From contig OX638348.1 in the NCBI GenBank assembly GCA_951813085.1, forward strand, positions 248,001 to 312,000: 64,000 nucleotides of DNA, in the 5' to 3' direction. Source of the stretch: an uncultured Opitutaceae bacterium (GTDB taxonomy: Bacteria > Verrucomicrobiota > Verrucomicrobiia > Opitutales > Opitutaceae). The translations under genes and the position numbers were made by a program. Below, piece after piece: positions 37,151 through 46,345 of the stretch. The notes beneath the pieces were generated by a model that worked only from the letters and a program-made list of their open reading frames with translations, did no database searches and was not told the DNA's origin. Numbering within the stretch: the first letter of the stretch is position 1; the number at the start of each line of letters is the position of its first letter.

Positions 37151-37453
37151 ATGAAAATCCCTGCAGTAGGGGTTTATCGAGGCGATTCCTGGCGCGTAGC
37201 GAAACCAATACAATACGTACCAATGAACAAGATATATGGCCTCCCGCTTCGGATTACCGAAGACAACCCAAACCACCATTTGTGGAACAACAATGGCATC
37301 TGGTGGCTGCACTATACGATTTATCCGACTGCCTATACATCAGAGAGGATTCGTCGGAGCTTGCGAACCCGTTCGCTCGATGTCGCTCGAGAGCGCCGGG
37401 ACCGCTTTTTCCACAATCTGAAGGCAATGGTCGAGGCGCGAGCCTGCGCGTGA
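37151..37453 (+). CDS. Orphan domain resembling the N-terminus of a tyrosine recombinase
   Basis: A 100-residue protein. Its C-terminal two thirds, NGIWWLHYTIYPTAYTSER then RIRRSLRTRSLDVARERRD, look like the arm-binding start of integrases: a short beta-sheet followed by an R-x-S-L-x-T-x-x-x-x-A-R-x-x-R helix. There is no catalytic domain and none in the next 600 bases. It could be an excisionase-like or regulatory DNA-binding protein, or the remnant of an integrase. Assignment by eye only. Confidence 0.45.
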   Translation: MKIPAVGVYRGDSWRVAKPIQYVPMNKIYGLPLRITEDNPNHHLWNNNGIWWLHYTIYPTAYTSERIRRSLRTRSLDVARERRDRFFHNLKAMVEARACA

Positions 37454-37554
37454 GGTAGGAGCGATTGGCGCTTAACGCTCCTTAGGTAATCTTTGTGCGT
37501 AATAAAAAGCGAAAATGCGTCGTATTATAGAATGGTCTGGACTAATGTATAGCC

Positions 37555-37968
37555 ATGAAACGCCTATTGCCTATACTCGCGCTCTTCATCTCTGCCCTGC
37601 TTCCCTATGCCGCTAGAGGAGAGGCTCCGTTCGATGTAGAATACGTCGATGCGAAAAACGTCTACATTAAGACGCCTAGGTGGCACGCGAAAGAGGATGG
37701 CAAGTGGTTGTTCACTTGCCGGGTCGAGGCGTCAGCGGAACGGCTTGCGAAGCCGGTCGCGCACCTTCACCTCTATCAGTCTAAGGAAAACGATGGAGCG
37801 CAGGAAATCGTCTGGGAGAAGAAGGCGATCGTGCGCCGGAATAAGTTCGATAAGAGCTATGGGAGCCGAAAGGCCAATTTCGTACGTGTTTTCGTCGATT
37901 CCTTGCCGGATGACGCGGACTTGATCACGGTAGAATTCAAGAACTCGCCCCCGAGCTCAGAGGAATAG
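37555..37968 (+). CDS. Exported protein of unknown function
   Basis: A 137-residue protein with a clear signal peptide (MKRLLPILALFISALLPYA, cut near ARGEA). The mature part looks like a beta-sandwich of about 110 residues with alternating hydrophobic residues and two Trp. No motif recognised. It stands alone between the orphan domain and the transhydrogenase genes. Confidence 0.6.
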   Translation: MKRLLPILALFISALLPYAARGEAPFDVEYVDAKNVYIKTPRWHAKEDGKWLFTCRVEASAERLAKPVAHLHLYQSKENDGAQEIVWEKKAIVRRNKFDKSYGSRKANFVRVFVDSLPDDADLITVEFKNSPPSSEE

Positions 37969-38102
37969 CCGCGTAACGTCGCGGCCTCCGATCTACGTAG
38001 TTTATCCTCGCTCTGGGGAATGCCGTATAGCCTTTGCGACAAAGCGCGTTAAGTCATTAATGTTTATTGATTTTGGTGGTCGGCGCATTACGGTACTGAC
38101 TT

Positions 38103-39227
38103 ATGCGCGTATTCATTCCTCGTGAATCGATATCCTCAGAAACCCGTGTCGCTCTTGTGCCAGAGTCAGTTCAGAAACTCTCGGCTCTCGGCATAGACAT
38201 CGCGGTAGAACGTGGTGTAGGTCTAGATAGCTACTATTTGGATACCGACTATGAAAAGGCGGGCGCTCAAATCGTCTCGGATCGCGCCACTGAGCTGGGG
38301 CAGGCGGATCTGGTCGCGCGTGTAAGAAAACCGCCAATGGAAGAAGTGGGTCGATTGAAATCCGGATCGATTCATATCAGCTTTTTAGACCCTTTCAATG
38401 AGAGCGAGCTGATCCAGGCGTTCAGCGCTGCGGGCGTTACCGCGATCAGCATGGAAATGATTCCGCGCACGACGCTTGCCCAGAAAATGGATGCGCTTAG
38501 CTCGCAGGCTAATCTGGCGGGTTATTTCGCAGTGTTGAAGGCGGCCGAACGTCTCAACCGAATTTTGCCGATGATGATGACGCCCGCGGGAACGATCGCG
38601 CCCTCGAGGGTTTTCGTAATCGGCGTTGGCGTGGCAGGACTGCAAGCCATAGCGACTGCGAAGCGGCTCGGAGCGCGGGTTGAGGCCTTCGATACCCGTC
38701 CGGTCGTAGAGGAGCAGGTGAGGTCGCTAGGAGCCAAGTTCGTCAAGATCGACCTCGGAGACACAGGGCAAACGGATCAAGGCTATGCTAAGGAACTGAC
38801 CCCGGAGCAGATCAAGATGCAGCAAGAGGGGATGGCGAAGATATGCGCCCAATCAGATATCGTTATCACGACAGCGAAGCTCTTTGGCCGACCCGCGCCG
38901 AAAATCGTTACCGAGGAAATGGTTGCCGGAATGAAGTTTGGTTCAGTCATCGTAGACCTAGCGGTGGAATCGGGCGGCAACGTCGTCGGTTCGAAGCTGG
39001 ACGAGGAAGTCCAGATAGAGGACGGGCCGCGAATTATCGGCATCGGCGCCTTGGAGGATCGAGTTGCGGTTCATTCCAGCCAAATGTTCTCGGCGAATGT
39101 TTATAATTTCATTGAGCATTTTTGGAACGAGGAATCCAAGGAGATCGCTCGCGACCTGAGCGACGAAATATTCGGCGGCTGCGCCATTACCGATGGAGGC
39201 GCCATCGTTCACGAGCGCTTCAAATGA
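38103..39227 (+). CDS. pntAA: NAD(P) transhydrogenase alpha subunit, part 1
   Basis: The NAD(H)-binding domain I of proton-translocating transhydrogenase, 374 residues. It begins with the alanine-dehydrogenase-like MRVFIPRES...ETRVALVPE, and has a Rossmann fingerprint VIGVGVAGLQAIATAKRLGA near 178 and the mobile-loop region near 230-250. In this split form the membrane part is encoded separately in the next gene. With PntAB and PntB it uses the proton gradient to reduce NADP+ with NADH. Confidence 0.94.
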   Translation: MRVFIPRESISSETRVALVPESVQKLSALGIDIAVERGVGLDSYYLDTDYEKAGAQIVSDRATELGQADLVARVRKPPMEEVGRLKSGSIHISFLDPFNESELIQAFSAAGVTAISMEMIPRTTLAQKMDALSSQANLAGYFAVLKAAERLNRILPMMMTPAGTIAPSRVFVIGVGVAGLQAIATAKRLGARVEAFDTRPVVEEQVRSLGAKFVKIDLGDTGQTDQGYAKELTPEQIKMQQEGMAKICAQSDIVITTAKLFGRPAPKIVTEEMVAGMKFGSVIVDLAVESGGNVVGSKLDEEVQIEDGPRIIGIGALEDRVAVHSSQMFSANVYNFIEHFWNEESKEIARDLSDEIFGGCAITDGGAIVHERFK

Positions 39228-39273
39228 ACCTGACCATGCGTTTTACCCAGTTTAGAATTTCTGCAAATTCCCT

Positions 39274-39558
39274 ATGGACCTAGTACTGCTTTTTTTCATT
39301 TTCGTGCTCGCCGCCTTTTTAGGTCTAGAGCTGATCTCAAAAGTGCCCTCCCAATTGCATACGCCGCTCATGTCGGGTTCCAATGCGATTTCGGGTATCA
39401 CGATCGTCGGCGCCTTAGTTGCGACCGGAGCCAACGAAACAGGCGCCATGGGCATGATATTGGGATTCCTCGCGTTGATGTTCGCGACAATCAACGTAGT
39501 AGGGGGCTATCTGGTAACGGACCGGATGCTGCAAATGTTCAAGAAAAAGGACAAATAG
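39274..39558 (+). CDS. pntAB: NAD(P) transhydrogenase alpha subunit, part 2
   Basis: A 94-residue membrane protein with three hydrophobic segments. The conserved KVPSQLHTPLMSGSNAISG stretch, which lines the proton channel, is near residues 24-42. It lies 46 bases after pntAA and just before pntB. Confidence 0.93.
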   Translation: MDLVLLFFIFVLAAFLGLELISKVPSQLHTPLMSGSNAISGITIVGALVATGANETGAMGMILGFLALMFATINVVGGYLVTDRMLQMFKKKDK

Positions 39559-39561
39559 GCC

Positions 39562-40977
39562 ATGGAATTTGAAAGCATAATCAACCTGGCTTACGTCATT
39601 GCGGCGACGCTTTTCGTTTTCGGCATTAAGATGCTGGGATCCGCCGAGACGGCGCGGCGTGGAAACCTGATTTCTGGCGTGGGGATGCTCATCGCCATCG
39701 TGGTGACGCTGCTCGACCGTGGAATATTGGATTACACTTGGATAGCGGTGGGACTAATCACGGGAGCCTTGATCGGTGGCGTAGCGGCGCGGATGGTCAA
39801 GATGACCTCGATGCCTGAGCTGGTGGCGCTTTTCAATGGTTTTGGAGGACTTGCGAGCCTGCTCGTAGCGTGGGCGGAGTTTGAAAAGATCAAATCTCAA
39901 GGGTGGCAACTTTACAGCCTCGAAATGGGCACCCCCTCTTACTTCAGTTCATTCGTTATATACATTGCAATGCTCATAGGCGGAATAACGTTTACGGGCA
40001 GTCTCTACGCTTACGGGAAGTTGTCGGGAAGAGTTTCGAGTCGAGCCCAGGTGTTTACCGGACAGAAAGGGATCAATGCCCTCATGCTTATCGCTATTTT
40101 GGCGCTAGGCGTTCTTTTCACATGGAGTGGAGATTTGGGTACTGCCGATAAGCTATTCATTGCGGGAATCACGCTAGCCTTGCTGTTCGGGGTGATGGGT
40201 GTGATGCCGATTGGCGGCGGCGATATGCCGGTCGTTATTTCGCTCCTGAACAGCTTTTCAGGCTTGGCTGCATCCGCTGCAGGATTCGTCATTGGCAATA
40301 ATGTCCTCATTGTCGCGGGTTGCCTTGTTGGGGCGAGCGGACTCATACTGACAGCAATTATGTGCAAGGCCATGAACCGTACGCTTGGCAATGTGCTATT
40401 CAGTGGCTTTGGCGCCACGAGCCAATCTGGAGGCGACGACGATGATAGGGAGCCTAAGGCAATTTCGGTTCAAGATGCCTACTATGTTTTAGAAGCCGCT
40501 AGTTCAGTTGTATTTATACCTGGATACGGTATGGCGGTCGCCCAAGCGCAGCATGTAGTTAAGGAATTGGGAGAGCTTTTAGAAGAAAACGGGGCAGAAG
40601 TGAACTTCGCGATACACCCAGTAGCGGGGCGCATGCCTGGCCACATGAACGTTTTGCTCGCCGAAGCAGATGTATCCTACGACCAACTGGTTGAAATGGA
40701 TAGCATCAACCCGATCATGCCCACCGTCGATGTGGCTGTCGTCATCGGCGCGAACGATGTCGTTAACCCCGCAGCGGCTCAGGATGAGAGCAGCCCAATC
40801 TATGGTATGCCCATTATCGAAGCCCATATGGCTAAGACGGTGTTCATTCTCAAGCGTGGGCAGGGCAAGGGATTCTCGGGGCTCGTGAACAAATTGTTCG
40901 TCATGGACAATTCACGCATGATCTACGGCGACGCGAAAGCGACTATCTCAGAAATGGTCAATGAGTTGAAAGGCTAG
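39562..40977 (+). CDS. pntB: NAD(P) transhydrogenase beta subunit
   Basis: A 471-residue protein: about nine membrane segments (domain II) then the NADP(H)-binding domain III from about residue 300, with VFIPGYGMAVAQAQH and HPVAGRMPGHMNVLLAEADV. It completes the split three-gene transhydrogenase. It starts three bases after pntAB stops. Confidence 0.95.
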   Translation: MEFESIINLAYVIAATLFVFGIKMLGSAETARRGNLISGVGMLIAIVVTLLDRGILDYTWIAVGLITGALIGGVAARMVKMTSMPELVALFNGFGGLASLLVAWAEFEKIKSQGWQLYSLEMGTPSYFSSFVIYIAMLIGGITFTGSLYAYGKLSGRVSSRAQVFTGQKGINALMLIAILALGVLFTWSGDLGTADKLFIAGITLALLFGVMGVMPIGGGDMPVVISLLNSFSGLAASAAGFVIGNNVLIVAGCLVGASGLILTAIMCKAMNRTLGNVLFSGFGATSQSGGDDDDREPKAISVQDAYYVLEAASSVVFIPGYGMAVAQAQHVVKELGELLEENGAEVNFAIHPVAGRMPGHMNVLLAEADVSYDQLVEMDSINPIMPTVDVAVVIGANDVVNPAAAQDESSPIYGMPIIEAHMAKTVFILKRGQGKGFSGLVNKLFVMDNSRMIYGDAKATISEMVNELKG

Positions 40978-41033
40978 CCCTCTAAGGTTCGAAGGGTCTA
41001 GACGCTTGTCCTACGGTTTCTGTGCCTGAGGGC

Positions 41034-41065
41034 TTGACATGAGATTACAATCGTAGTCTTATAAT
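41034..41065 (+). promoter_or_regulatory. Promoter and BlaI-type operator for blaI/M56 pair
   Basis: A TTGACA (41034-41039) and a TATAAT (41060-41065) frame a 16-base dyad GATTACAATCGTAGTC at 41043-41058. Its halves GATTACAA and GACTACGA (read inward) agree at six of eight positions and resemble the TACA/TGTA core of BlaI/MecI operators. The spacing between the hexamers is 20, longer than ideal. TCTTAT at 41057 would give 17. A repressor bound here would block the promoter, so the BlaI-like gene at 41082 probably represses itself. Confidence 0.6.
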
Positions 41066-41081
41066 CCTGCCTTTGTAGGAT

Positions 41082-41462
41082 ATGTCGAAAGCCCCTAGAA
41101 TATCGGACTCTGAATGGGAGGTAATGAAGGCCTTGTGGGATCATGAGCCTATGACCGCCGTTGAGGTTCTCGAGCGATTGCCCCACGACCAGTGGAAGCA
41201 GAAGACGGTGAATACCTTCCTCGTGCGCCTGGAAGCGAAAGGCGTGATTGCGTCAAAAAGGGTAGGCCGGGCCAATGTCTATAGCTCTCTATTGAGCGAG
41301 AGCGAGTGCCGCCGTTTTGAAGGCAGCCAGTTCCTTTCCAAAGTCTTTCGGGGAGAAGTGGCTCCGATGATGCTTCATTTCATTGAGAATGAAGAATTGT
41401 CGGGAGAGGAAATAGACGAGCTCAAGCGCTTGCTTGACGATCGGGGCAAGAAGAATGGCTGA
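41082..41462 (+). CDS. blaI: BlaI/MecI/CopY family transcriptional repressor
   Basis: A 126-residue winged-helix repressor with ISDSEWEVMKALWDHEPMT and a recognition region KTVNTFLVRLEAKGVI, as in BlaI and MecI. Its gene overlaps the following M56 gene by eight bases. In known pairs the M56 receptor triggers cleavage of the repressor. No beta-lactamase or mecA-like gene follows, so the regulated function here is unknown. The operator-like dyad just upstream supports self-regulation. Confidence 0.9.
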   Translation: MSKAPRISDSEWEVMKALWDHEPMTAVEVLERLPHDQWKQKTVNTFLVRLEAKGVIASKRVGRANVYSSLLSESECRRFEGSQFLSKVFRGEVAPMMLHFIENEELSGEEIDELKRLLDDRGKKNG

Positions 41463-42915
41463 TCTGTTCTGGGCATACTGGGACGCGACGATTCGATTCG
41501 CTTTGCTGGCAACCTTGTTGTTGGCAGCGACACCCTTGCTAAAGCGGATGATCTCGCCGCGATTGCTCTGTTGGGCATGGGCGCTTTTGATTTTTCGGTT
41601 GGCATTACCCTTCTCGCTCCCCTTTAGCGGGAGCATATTTAACGCCCACGAGAATCTTCAGCCTTCAACTTGGACGGAAGCTATTCGGCGAGGCGTGGTC
41701 AATGCAGGATTGGGAGAGACGATTATTCCCGTACTTCGAGATGAAGATTACAAAGTAATTGCAATGCGAATACCGGTCTCGTGGGAAACAGCGCTGATGG
41801 CATTTTGGATGCTTGGAGTGCTGGTCATGGCAGGCAGGCTCTTGAAGAACATTCTACAGCTTAGCCGTTTTTTCGCAAAATCCGAGCGTTGCGACGAAGG
41901 ACCCTTGTTTGAGTTATTTAAAGATACGAAATACTGGATAGGGATCTATGCTAATGTTCCGTTGATGATATCTGACCAGGTGAAAACGCCTGGGATCGCA
42001 GGCGTATTCAATCCACGGATCATTGTACCGCGAACTTGTTCAGAAAAGCTCACGGAAAAGGAGATGAGATGCGTATTCATGCACGAATTGACGCATTACC
42101 GAAGAGGAGATCTTTTTCTTCATCACGCCTTGCTTCTCCTCTGCTATATACACTGGTACAATCCGCTCGTTTGGCTCGCCCTCAAGCAATTCAAGGATGA
42201 GATGGAAAAAGCCTGCGATTTGGAGGTTGTGGACAGCTTCTGTTCGGGGTCAGCCCAAGAATATGGATACACTTTACTTCAGGTAATCCAGTTTTCCAAA
42301 GGGGAGCAGTTTTCTCCAGGTGGAGCGCTTTCATTGCTGGGAAACCGAAACTCGGGTACGTTAAAGGAACGGATCACTTTGATCGCGAAGCGTCGGCAGC
42401 CAAGGCCTGTGATTACGGGGATTGGGCTGTTGTTTTTCGGTTCTTCTTTCTTGTTCGCCATGACTGGGGAGATGGATCCTCAGGACGAGTCTGAACGCCT
42501 AGTTCGGCTCACGCGCTTAGCAGGTCCCTTCGTTGAAGAGGAAATGGGGCCCATCAGCCAGGCCGGGGTCGCTTCCGAGAGTAGTGGGAATGTATCGATT
42601 TCCGAAGACAGTCGCGAGTGGGTCCAGATAGTGGAAGCGTCCAAGTATTCTGGGGAGACCATTAGAATCTCAACGAGCGTGCAATTTGGTTCGGAGGACT
42701 CGACTATCGACCTATGGGTAAGCCTCGACGATATCGACGAACGCTCGGTAAAGTTCGAAAAAATTCGCATGGAGAGTATTGGGGCTGGAGAGTCGAGCAT
42801 AACCATACGCGTGCCAGAGGGAGCGGCTAAGCTGAAGTATGGCTTAACCTACCGCGGAACAGGGTATGGATGGGTCGACACCCTAAGCATAGAACGCCTG
42901 AACCTGGATTCGTAG
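41455..42915 (+). CDS. M56 family (BlaR1-like) membrane metallopeptidase
   Basis: A 486-residue protein from the ATG at 41455. Several N-terminal membrane segments surround a zinc protease motif HELTHYRRGD at residues 210-219, and a further Glu in EMEKACDLEVVD lies about 40 residues on, as in BlaR1/MecR1. A last membrane segment is near residue 325. The C-terminal 150 residues are extracytoplasmic and beta-rich, and do not look like a penicillin-binding sensor, so the signal sensed is probably not a beta-lactam. Confidence 0.88.
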   Translation: MADLFWAYWDATIRFALLATLLLAATPLLKRMISPRLLCWAWALLIFRLALPFSLPFSGSIFNAHENLQPSTWTEAIRRGVVNAGLGETIIPVLRDEDYKVIAMRIPVSWETALMAFWMLGVLVMAGRLLKNILQLSRFFAKSERCDEGPLFELFKDTKYWIGIYANVPLMISDQVKTPGIAGVFNPRIIVPRTCSEKLTEKEMRCVFMHELTHYRRGDLFLHHALLLLCYIHWYNPLVWLALKQFKDEMEKACDLEVVDSFCSGSAQEYGYTLLQVIQFSKGEQFSPGGALSLLGNRNSGTLKERITLIAKRRQPRPVITGIGLLFFGSSFLFAMTGEMDPQDESERLVRLTRLAGPFVEEEMGPISQAGVASESSGNVSISEDSREWVQIVEASKYSGETIRISTSVQFGSEDSTIDLWVSLDDIDERSVKFEKIRMESIGAGESSITIRVPEGAAKLKYGLTYRGTGYGWVDTLSIERLNLDS

Positions 42916-42956
42916 GCACCCTCATTGGGTTCAAGCGGTCTCGATATCGGAAGAGA

Positions 42957-44318
42957 TCAGAGGTTTTGAATGAATTCGATTAAGGAATCTCGCTTGGCCT
43001 TCGCTAAATTCATAAATGCCTGCCTGCTAGATTCGGCCTCGCCGGAGTGCCACAATATCGCTTCTTCGATCGATCGGGCTCGTCCGTCATGAAGCAGTCG
43101 ACTGTGACCGTTTACCTTTGGAATCAATCCGAGCCCCCAGAGGGGAGGCGTCCGCCATTCATTCCCAGTTGCATCGAAATCAGCGCGATCGCCCCCGAGC
43201 CCCTCTCCCATGTCGTGTAGCAGCAAGTCAGTAAACGGGTATATGGTCTGATGCGAGAGAGCCCGTATATCGCTGACATCGCCTGTTCGGTGCTCCGGTG
43301 TGTGGCATTGAGCGCACCCTATCATCGAGAATGTTTCGAGGCCGTTACGGAAGGAATTTTCATCTTCGAAACGACTCGCAGGTGGAGCTAGCGTTCTAAG
43401 GTAAAAGACGACGTCGTCTAGGTCATCCGGATTTAGTTCCGGTTCGCCCCCGCTAGGAAGCGAGTCGAGATTGGGTTGGGCATCCGTGTGGTTCTCGCTA
43501 GGGAAAAGATGCGAAGTGATTCCGATATCGCCCTGGAAAGCCGCTGCGGATTGATCCCGTAGACTTGACTTGTTGGCCTTCCAGCCGAAACGTCCAAGCG
43601 CTTTCGATTGGGAGGACGCGCTCCAAACCCAATTGGGTCGACCTGATATTCCATCGCTATCTCGATCGGATTCATCTACGCGTGCGAGCAATGAATCTTC
43701 AGGGATACTCTCGAGTAGTCCGAGCCCGAATACACCTGGAGCGGCACGTGGAGAGAATTGAAATTCGCTAGGGTCTCCATAGTTCCAATCGGAAAATCGA
43801 TATATCGGTTTCTGAATACGGTATATAGACCCGTCAGGGTAGGTACCTTCAATCTCTTGATAAGACACGGTGAATGCTGCTTCAGACCTCGCTTCTTGGA
43901 CGGCGTATGGACTGAGCTGCCCCCCGTAGATCGGGTGGGGAGTCGGTCTCTGATTCTTCTCGCCTAGAGGTATGCTTAGACGAAAAACGAAACCGAGAGA
44001 GTCCTTGTTGGATGTGGGTGGGGCTCCCCGCCCATCCTTGAAATGGCAGGCAGAGCAAGATCGCGCGTTGAATAGGGGACCCAGACCGTCTCGTCCTTGA
44101 ACCGTCGAGGATGCGTTTACCCAGTTGGCATTGAATACGGTGTCGCCTGAAAAGAACCTTCCAAGCGAGCGGGGATCTAGGTTGTCGAGAGGCTGGGTGA
44201 AGGCTTCTCGCGACGCGTCGAAGATGGTGGTATCTCCTCCTGTCAGCCGAAAATCGGCCTGCGCGAATGCGCTGTCGAGCGAGGCGATCGCTAGTACGAA
44301 AACCCCGATTCTTCTCAT
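42957..44318 (-). CDS. Di-heme oxidoreductase family protein (DUF1111)
   Basis: An exported c-type cytochrome of 453 residues. The signal peptide ends near SAFAQA. Two heme motifs are visible: CSACHFKDGRG near residue 93 and CAQCH near 335. Family members are periplasmic thiol-oxidoreductase-like proteins often encoded beside imelysins. The gene start overlaps the imelysin stop in an ATGA, so the two are co-translated. Confidence 0.87.
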   Translation of the reverse strand: MRRIGVFVLAIASLDSAFAQADFRLTGGDTTIFDASREAFTQPLDNLDPRSLGRFFSGDTVFNANWVNASSTVQGRDGLGPLFNARSCSACHFKDGRGAPPTSNKDSLGFVFRLSIPLGEKNQRPTPHPIYGGQLSPYAVQEARSEAAFTVSYQEIEGTYPDGSIYRIQKPIYRFSDWNYGDPSEFQFSPRAAPGVFGLGLLESIPEDSLLARVDESDRDSDGISGRPNWVWSASSQSKALGRFGWKANKSSLRDQSAAAFQGDIGITSHLFPSENHTDAQPNLDSLPSGGEPELNPDDLDDVVFYLRTLAPPASRFEDENSFRNGLETFSMIGCAQCHTPEHRTGDVSDIRALSHQTIYPFTDLLLHDMGEGLGGDRADFDATGNEWRTPPLWGLGLIPKVNGHSRLLHDGRARSIEEAILWHSGEAESSRQAFMNLAKAKRDSLIEFIQNL

Positions 44319-45511
44319 CTAGGACGCGTGTCCAATTCCATCACTTCTTCGGCGTCTGATAGGGAGTATACAAATTCCCAAAGCGAAGCGATGGCGCTTT
44401 TGATAGCTTCATTTTCAGGGGAGCCCTCGTTGGCCACGATCGCTTGGTCGAAGGGCGCGGGAATTGCCTCCACTTGGGCTTTGGCGGAATAGAACTGAGC
44501 CCTCAATCGCTCGGCTAGCTCGGGATCAGCGGATTCGATGATATGATAGATCCCTTTTTCATTTATCGAGACCTTGCCATTTAGGCTGGTGAAGGCTCCG
44601 AACATAACGGATTCCAATCCCTCCATATTGACGACGAGATCGTTGTGCGTGGTGTCGCTGAAACATGAATGCTCGTCTTCCTGCGAACGGCTACGCAATG
44701 CGGCGGCTAGGCGCTCGCTGGCAATTTCACGCCCAGCCATTGACGCCACTCCTCGCATAACCGTTCTAATGATGCGTGATGGGCGGCGAAGGAAGAATTC
44801 TCCTGGATGCCCATCGTAGTTAAATGGGCTCCACTCGTCGGAGATCATAACGAGGTGGCTTCTAAGAATTTCTGTAGATGTCACCAAATATGTCATACGT
44901 CGATCTGCGTTTGGAGCTGTCGTAAAATCGGTCCAAGGACGCTCTCCGGGTCCGTCCGGATTGAAATCCTGCCCCCAGAGCAAGAACTCGATCACGTGCC
45001 ACCCCGTTGAAACATTGGCTTCGCCTTCTAGTTCATTTAGCTTGGGAAGGACGACGCTGTTGATCTTCGGAAATTTTTCGGGCTGATTTATTATTCCGGA
45101 ATTCGGATTGTCCCGCGTGTAGTCGATATAGCCTTCGTCAAGTGGCCAGGCATTGATCAGTATTTCAAGCTCGAGCTCGTCCACGGGCGTGTCCGAGAAA
45201 CGGAACGCTTCGGTCTTGCCGTACACTTTTCGGGCCCGAATCCAGAGACGTTTCGCTTCCTCGAAGGTTGCGGCGCTGGGATCTTTGCGAAAAGCGTATA
45301 CCGCCATATTGAGCCGAATCGTCTCCCGGACGGCGTCCGAGTACATTTCGAAAGCAAGATCGGCATAATTGGAGAGCGCTTGGAAAGCGATTTCGTTAGA
45401 GTAGGGCTGCCCTTCGGGAGTTGGTGGGAAGGGCTCGAAGTCCGCGAAGCTGCTCGTCACGAGCGTGAGCGCAACAAGGGCGAGACATTTTTTTGGCGAT
45501 CTGGACTGCAT
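44315..45511 (-). CDS. Imelysin family protein
   Basis: An exported, helical protein of 398 residues from the ATG at 45511; the frame opens at 45544, but only this start gives a signal peptide (KKCLALVALTLVTSSFAD). The imelysin GxHxxE motif is visible as GWHVIEFLLWGQDF near residue 172. Imelysins are iron-regulated periplasmic proteins thought to take part in iron uptake. It is paired with the di-heme oxidoreductase, which is a common arrangement. Confidence 0.88.
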   Translation of the reverse strand: MQSRSPKKCLALVALTLVTSSFADFEPFPPTPEGQPYSNEIAFQALSNYADLAFEMYSDAVRETIRLNMAVYAFRKDPSAATFEEAKRLWIRARKVYGKTEAFRFSDTPVDELELEILINAWPLDEGYIDYTRDNPNSGIINQPEKFPKINSVVLPKLNELEGEANVSTGWHVIEFLLWGQDFNPDGPGERPWTDFTTAPNADRRMTYLVTSTEILRSHLVMISDEWSPFNYDGHPGEFFLRRPSRIIRTVMRGVASMAGREIASERLAAALRSRSQEDEHSCFSDTTHNDLVVNMEGLESVMFGAFTSLNGKVSINEKGIYHIIESADPELAERLRAQFYSAKAQVEAIPAPFDQAIVANEGSPENEAIKSAIASLWEFVYSLSDAEEVMELDTRPR

Positions 45512-45605
45512 TTTAACTCTCTCGGCGTATCGATAAATTACCATGCAAGCATCGCAGATTGGAAAAGTCGATCTTTCGGAACGCTTCGCAGAGAAAGGAA
45601 CGTGC

Positions 45606-45941
45606 TCAAAGAGCGGCTAGGAAAGCGTCTGGCGAAAAGGTGGTGGGCAGGTTCTTGAGCTTCTTTCCATCCCCATCGATCAAAAGCAGGTTAGGGAAGC
45701 CGCGTACATTGTAGGTTTCCATGAATGCGGCGCCTTCCTCGGACTCGTACTCGATCCGGGCGAAGATATAGTCTTTTTCAATTTTTGCTCTCACCGATTC
45801 ATTCGCGAGGACTTCGCTGTCGAGACGACGGCACGAAGGGCACCAAATCGCTGACAGATCGGCGAGCACGGGCTTGCCCGTCTCTTTTGATTTCGTGAGC
45901 GCGTCGGTAAACGCCAAAACCTCCAAACCGGTGGAGTCCAA
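45606..45941 (-). CDS. Thioredoxin-like protein, start codon uncertain
   Basis: A thioredoxin fold with active site IWCPSC (WCxxC) followed by RRLDSEV and a cis-Pro loop GFPNLLLIDGDG. The TTG at 45941 gives only the 111-residue fold. The same frame is open back to 46085, and the added residues look real: a hydrophobic anchor with PYAAVSIVAYFANVQYQTHL. That stretch contains no ATG, GTG or TTG, and the preceding codon is the TAG of the zinc-ribbon gene. A lost start, an indel or an unusual start such as ATA at 46082 are the options. It is likely a membrane-anchored thiol-disulfide protein. Confidence 0.7.
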   Translation of the reverse strand: MDSTGLEVLAFTDALTKSKETGKPVLADLSAIWCPSCRRLDSEVLANESVRAKIEKDYIFARIEYESEEGAAFMETYNVRGFPNLLLIDGDGKKLKNLPTTFSPDAFLAAL

Positions 45942-46085
45942 GGCCTTTTGGCCGAGATGAGTCTGGTACTGAACGTTGGCGAAGTAAGCGACGATCGAAA
46001 CGGCGGCGTACGGAGCATAGATTTCGTTTTTTGATTCATAGGGGGAGGTATTTGGTTTAACGGTCCAGCGAAATGCCTGTATGCG

Positions 46086-46286
46086 CTATTCATCCGAGTC
46101 GACAGGGGGTTCCCATTCGTTGCAGCAGGACCCGTAGATTGTATAGCATTCATCGCAGATTGCAGGGAATTCTGGCTTTGCTTCTATGGGCGTTCCGCAA
46201 CGCTCGCAAATGTCGTTCGTTTCAGCCTTATTTTCCTGGATCCTGTTCACGCGAATGGAATCTATACCTGTTGCGCGGGCTGGCAA
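46086..46286 (-). CDS. Small zinc-ribbon protein
   Basis: A 66-residue protein (or shorter, from an internal start) with CERCGTPIEAKPEFPAIC then DECYTIYGSCCNEWE. Five cysteines are arranged as C-x2-C and C-x2-C-x6-CC, which suggests a zinc ribbon. It precedes the thioredoxin-like gene on the same strand and is divergent from the ABC transporter. Function unknown. Confidence 0.55.
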   Translation of the reverse strand: MPARATGIDSIRVNRIQENKAETNDICERCGTPIEAKPEFPAICDECYTIYGSCCNEWEPPVDSDE

Positions 46287-46345
46287 GTTTCTACAGACTT
46301 GAAAGAGAAGCGGAATCGGTCAGCGTAAACACCTGTCTCTCCGAT

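Noticed and set aside
45791-46153. A 120-codon minus-strand frame beginning MNAIQST
   Set aside because: It overlaps the thioredoxin-like and zinc-ribbon genes in another frame. Its composition is Ser/Arg/Pro rich, with no domain.
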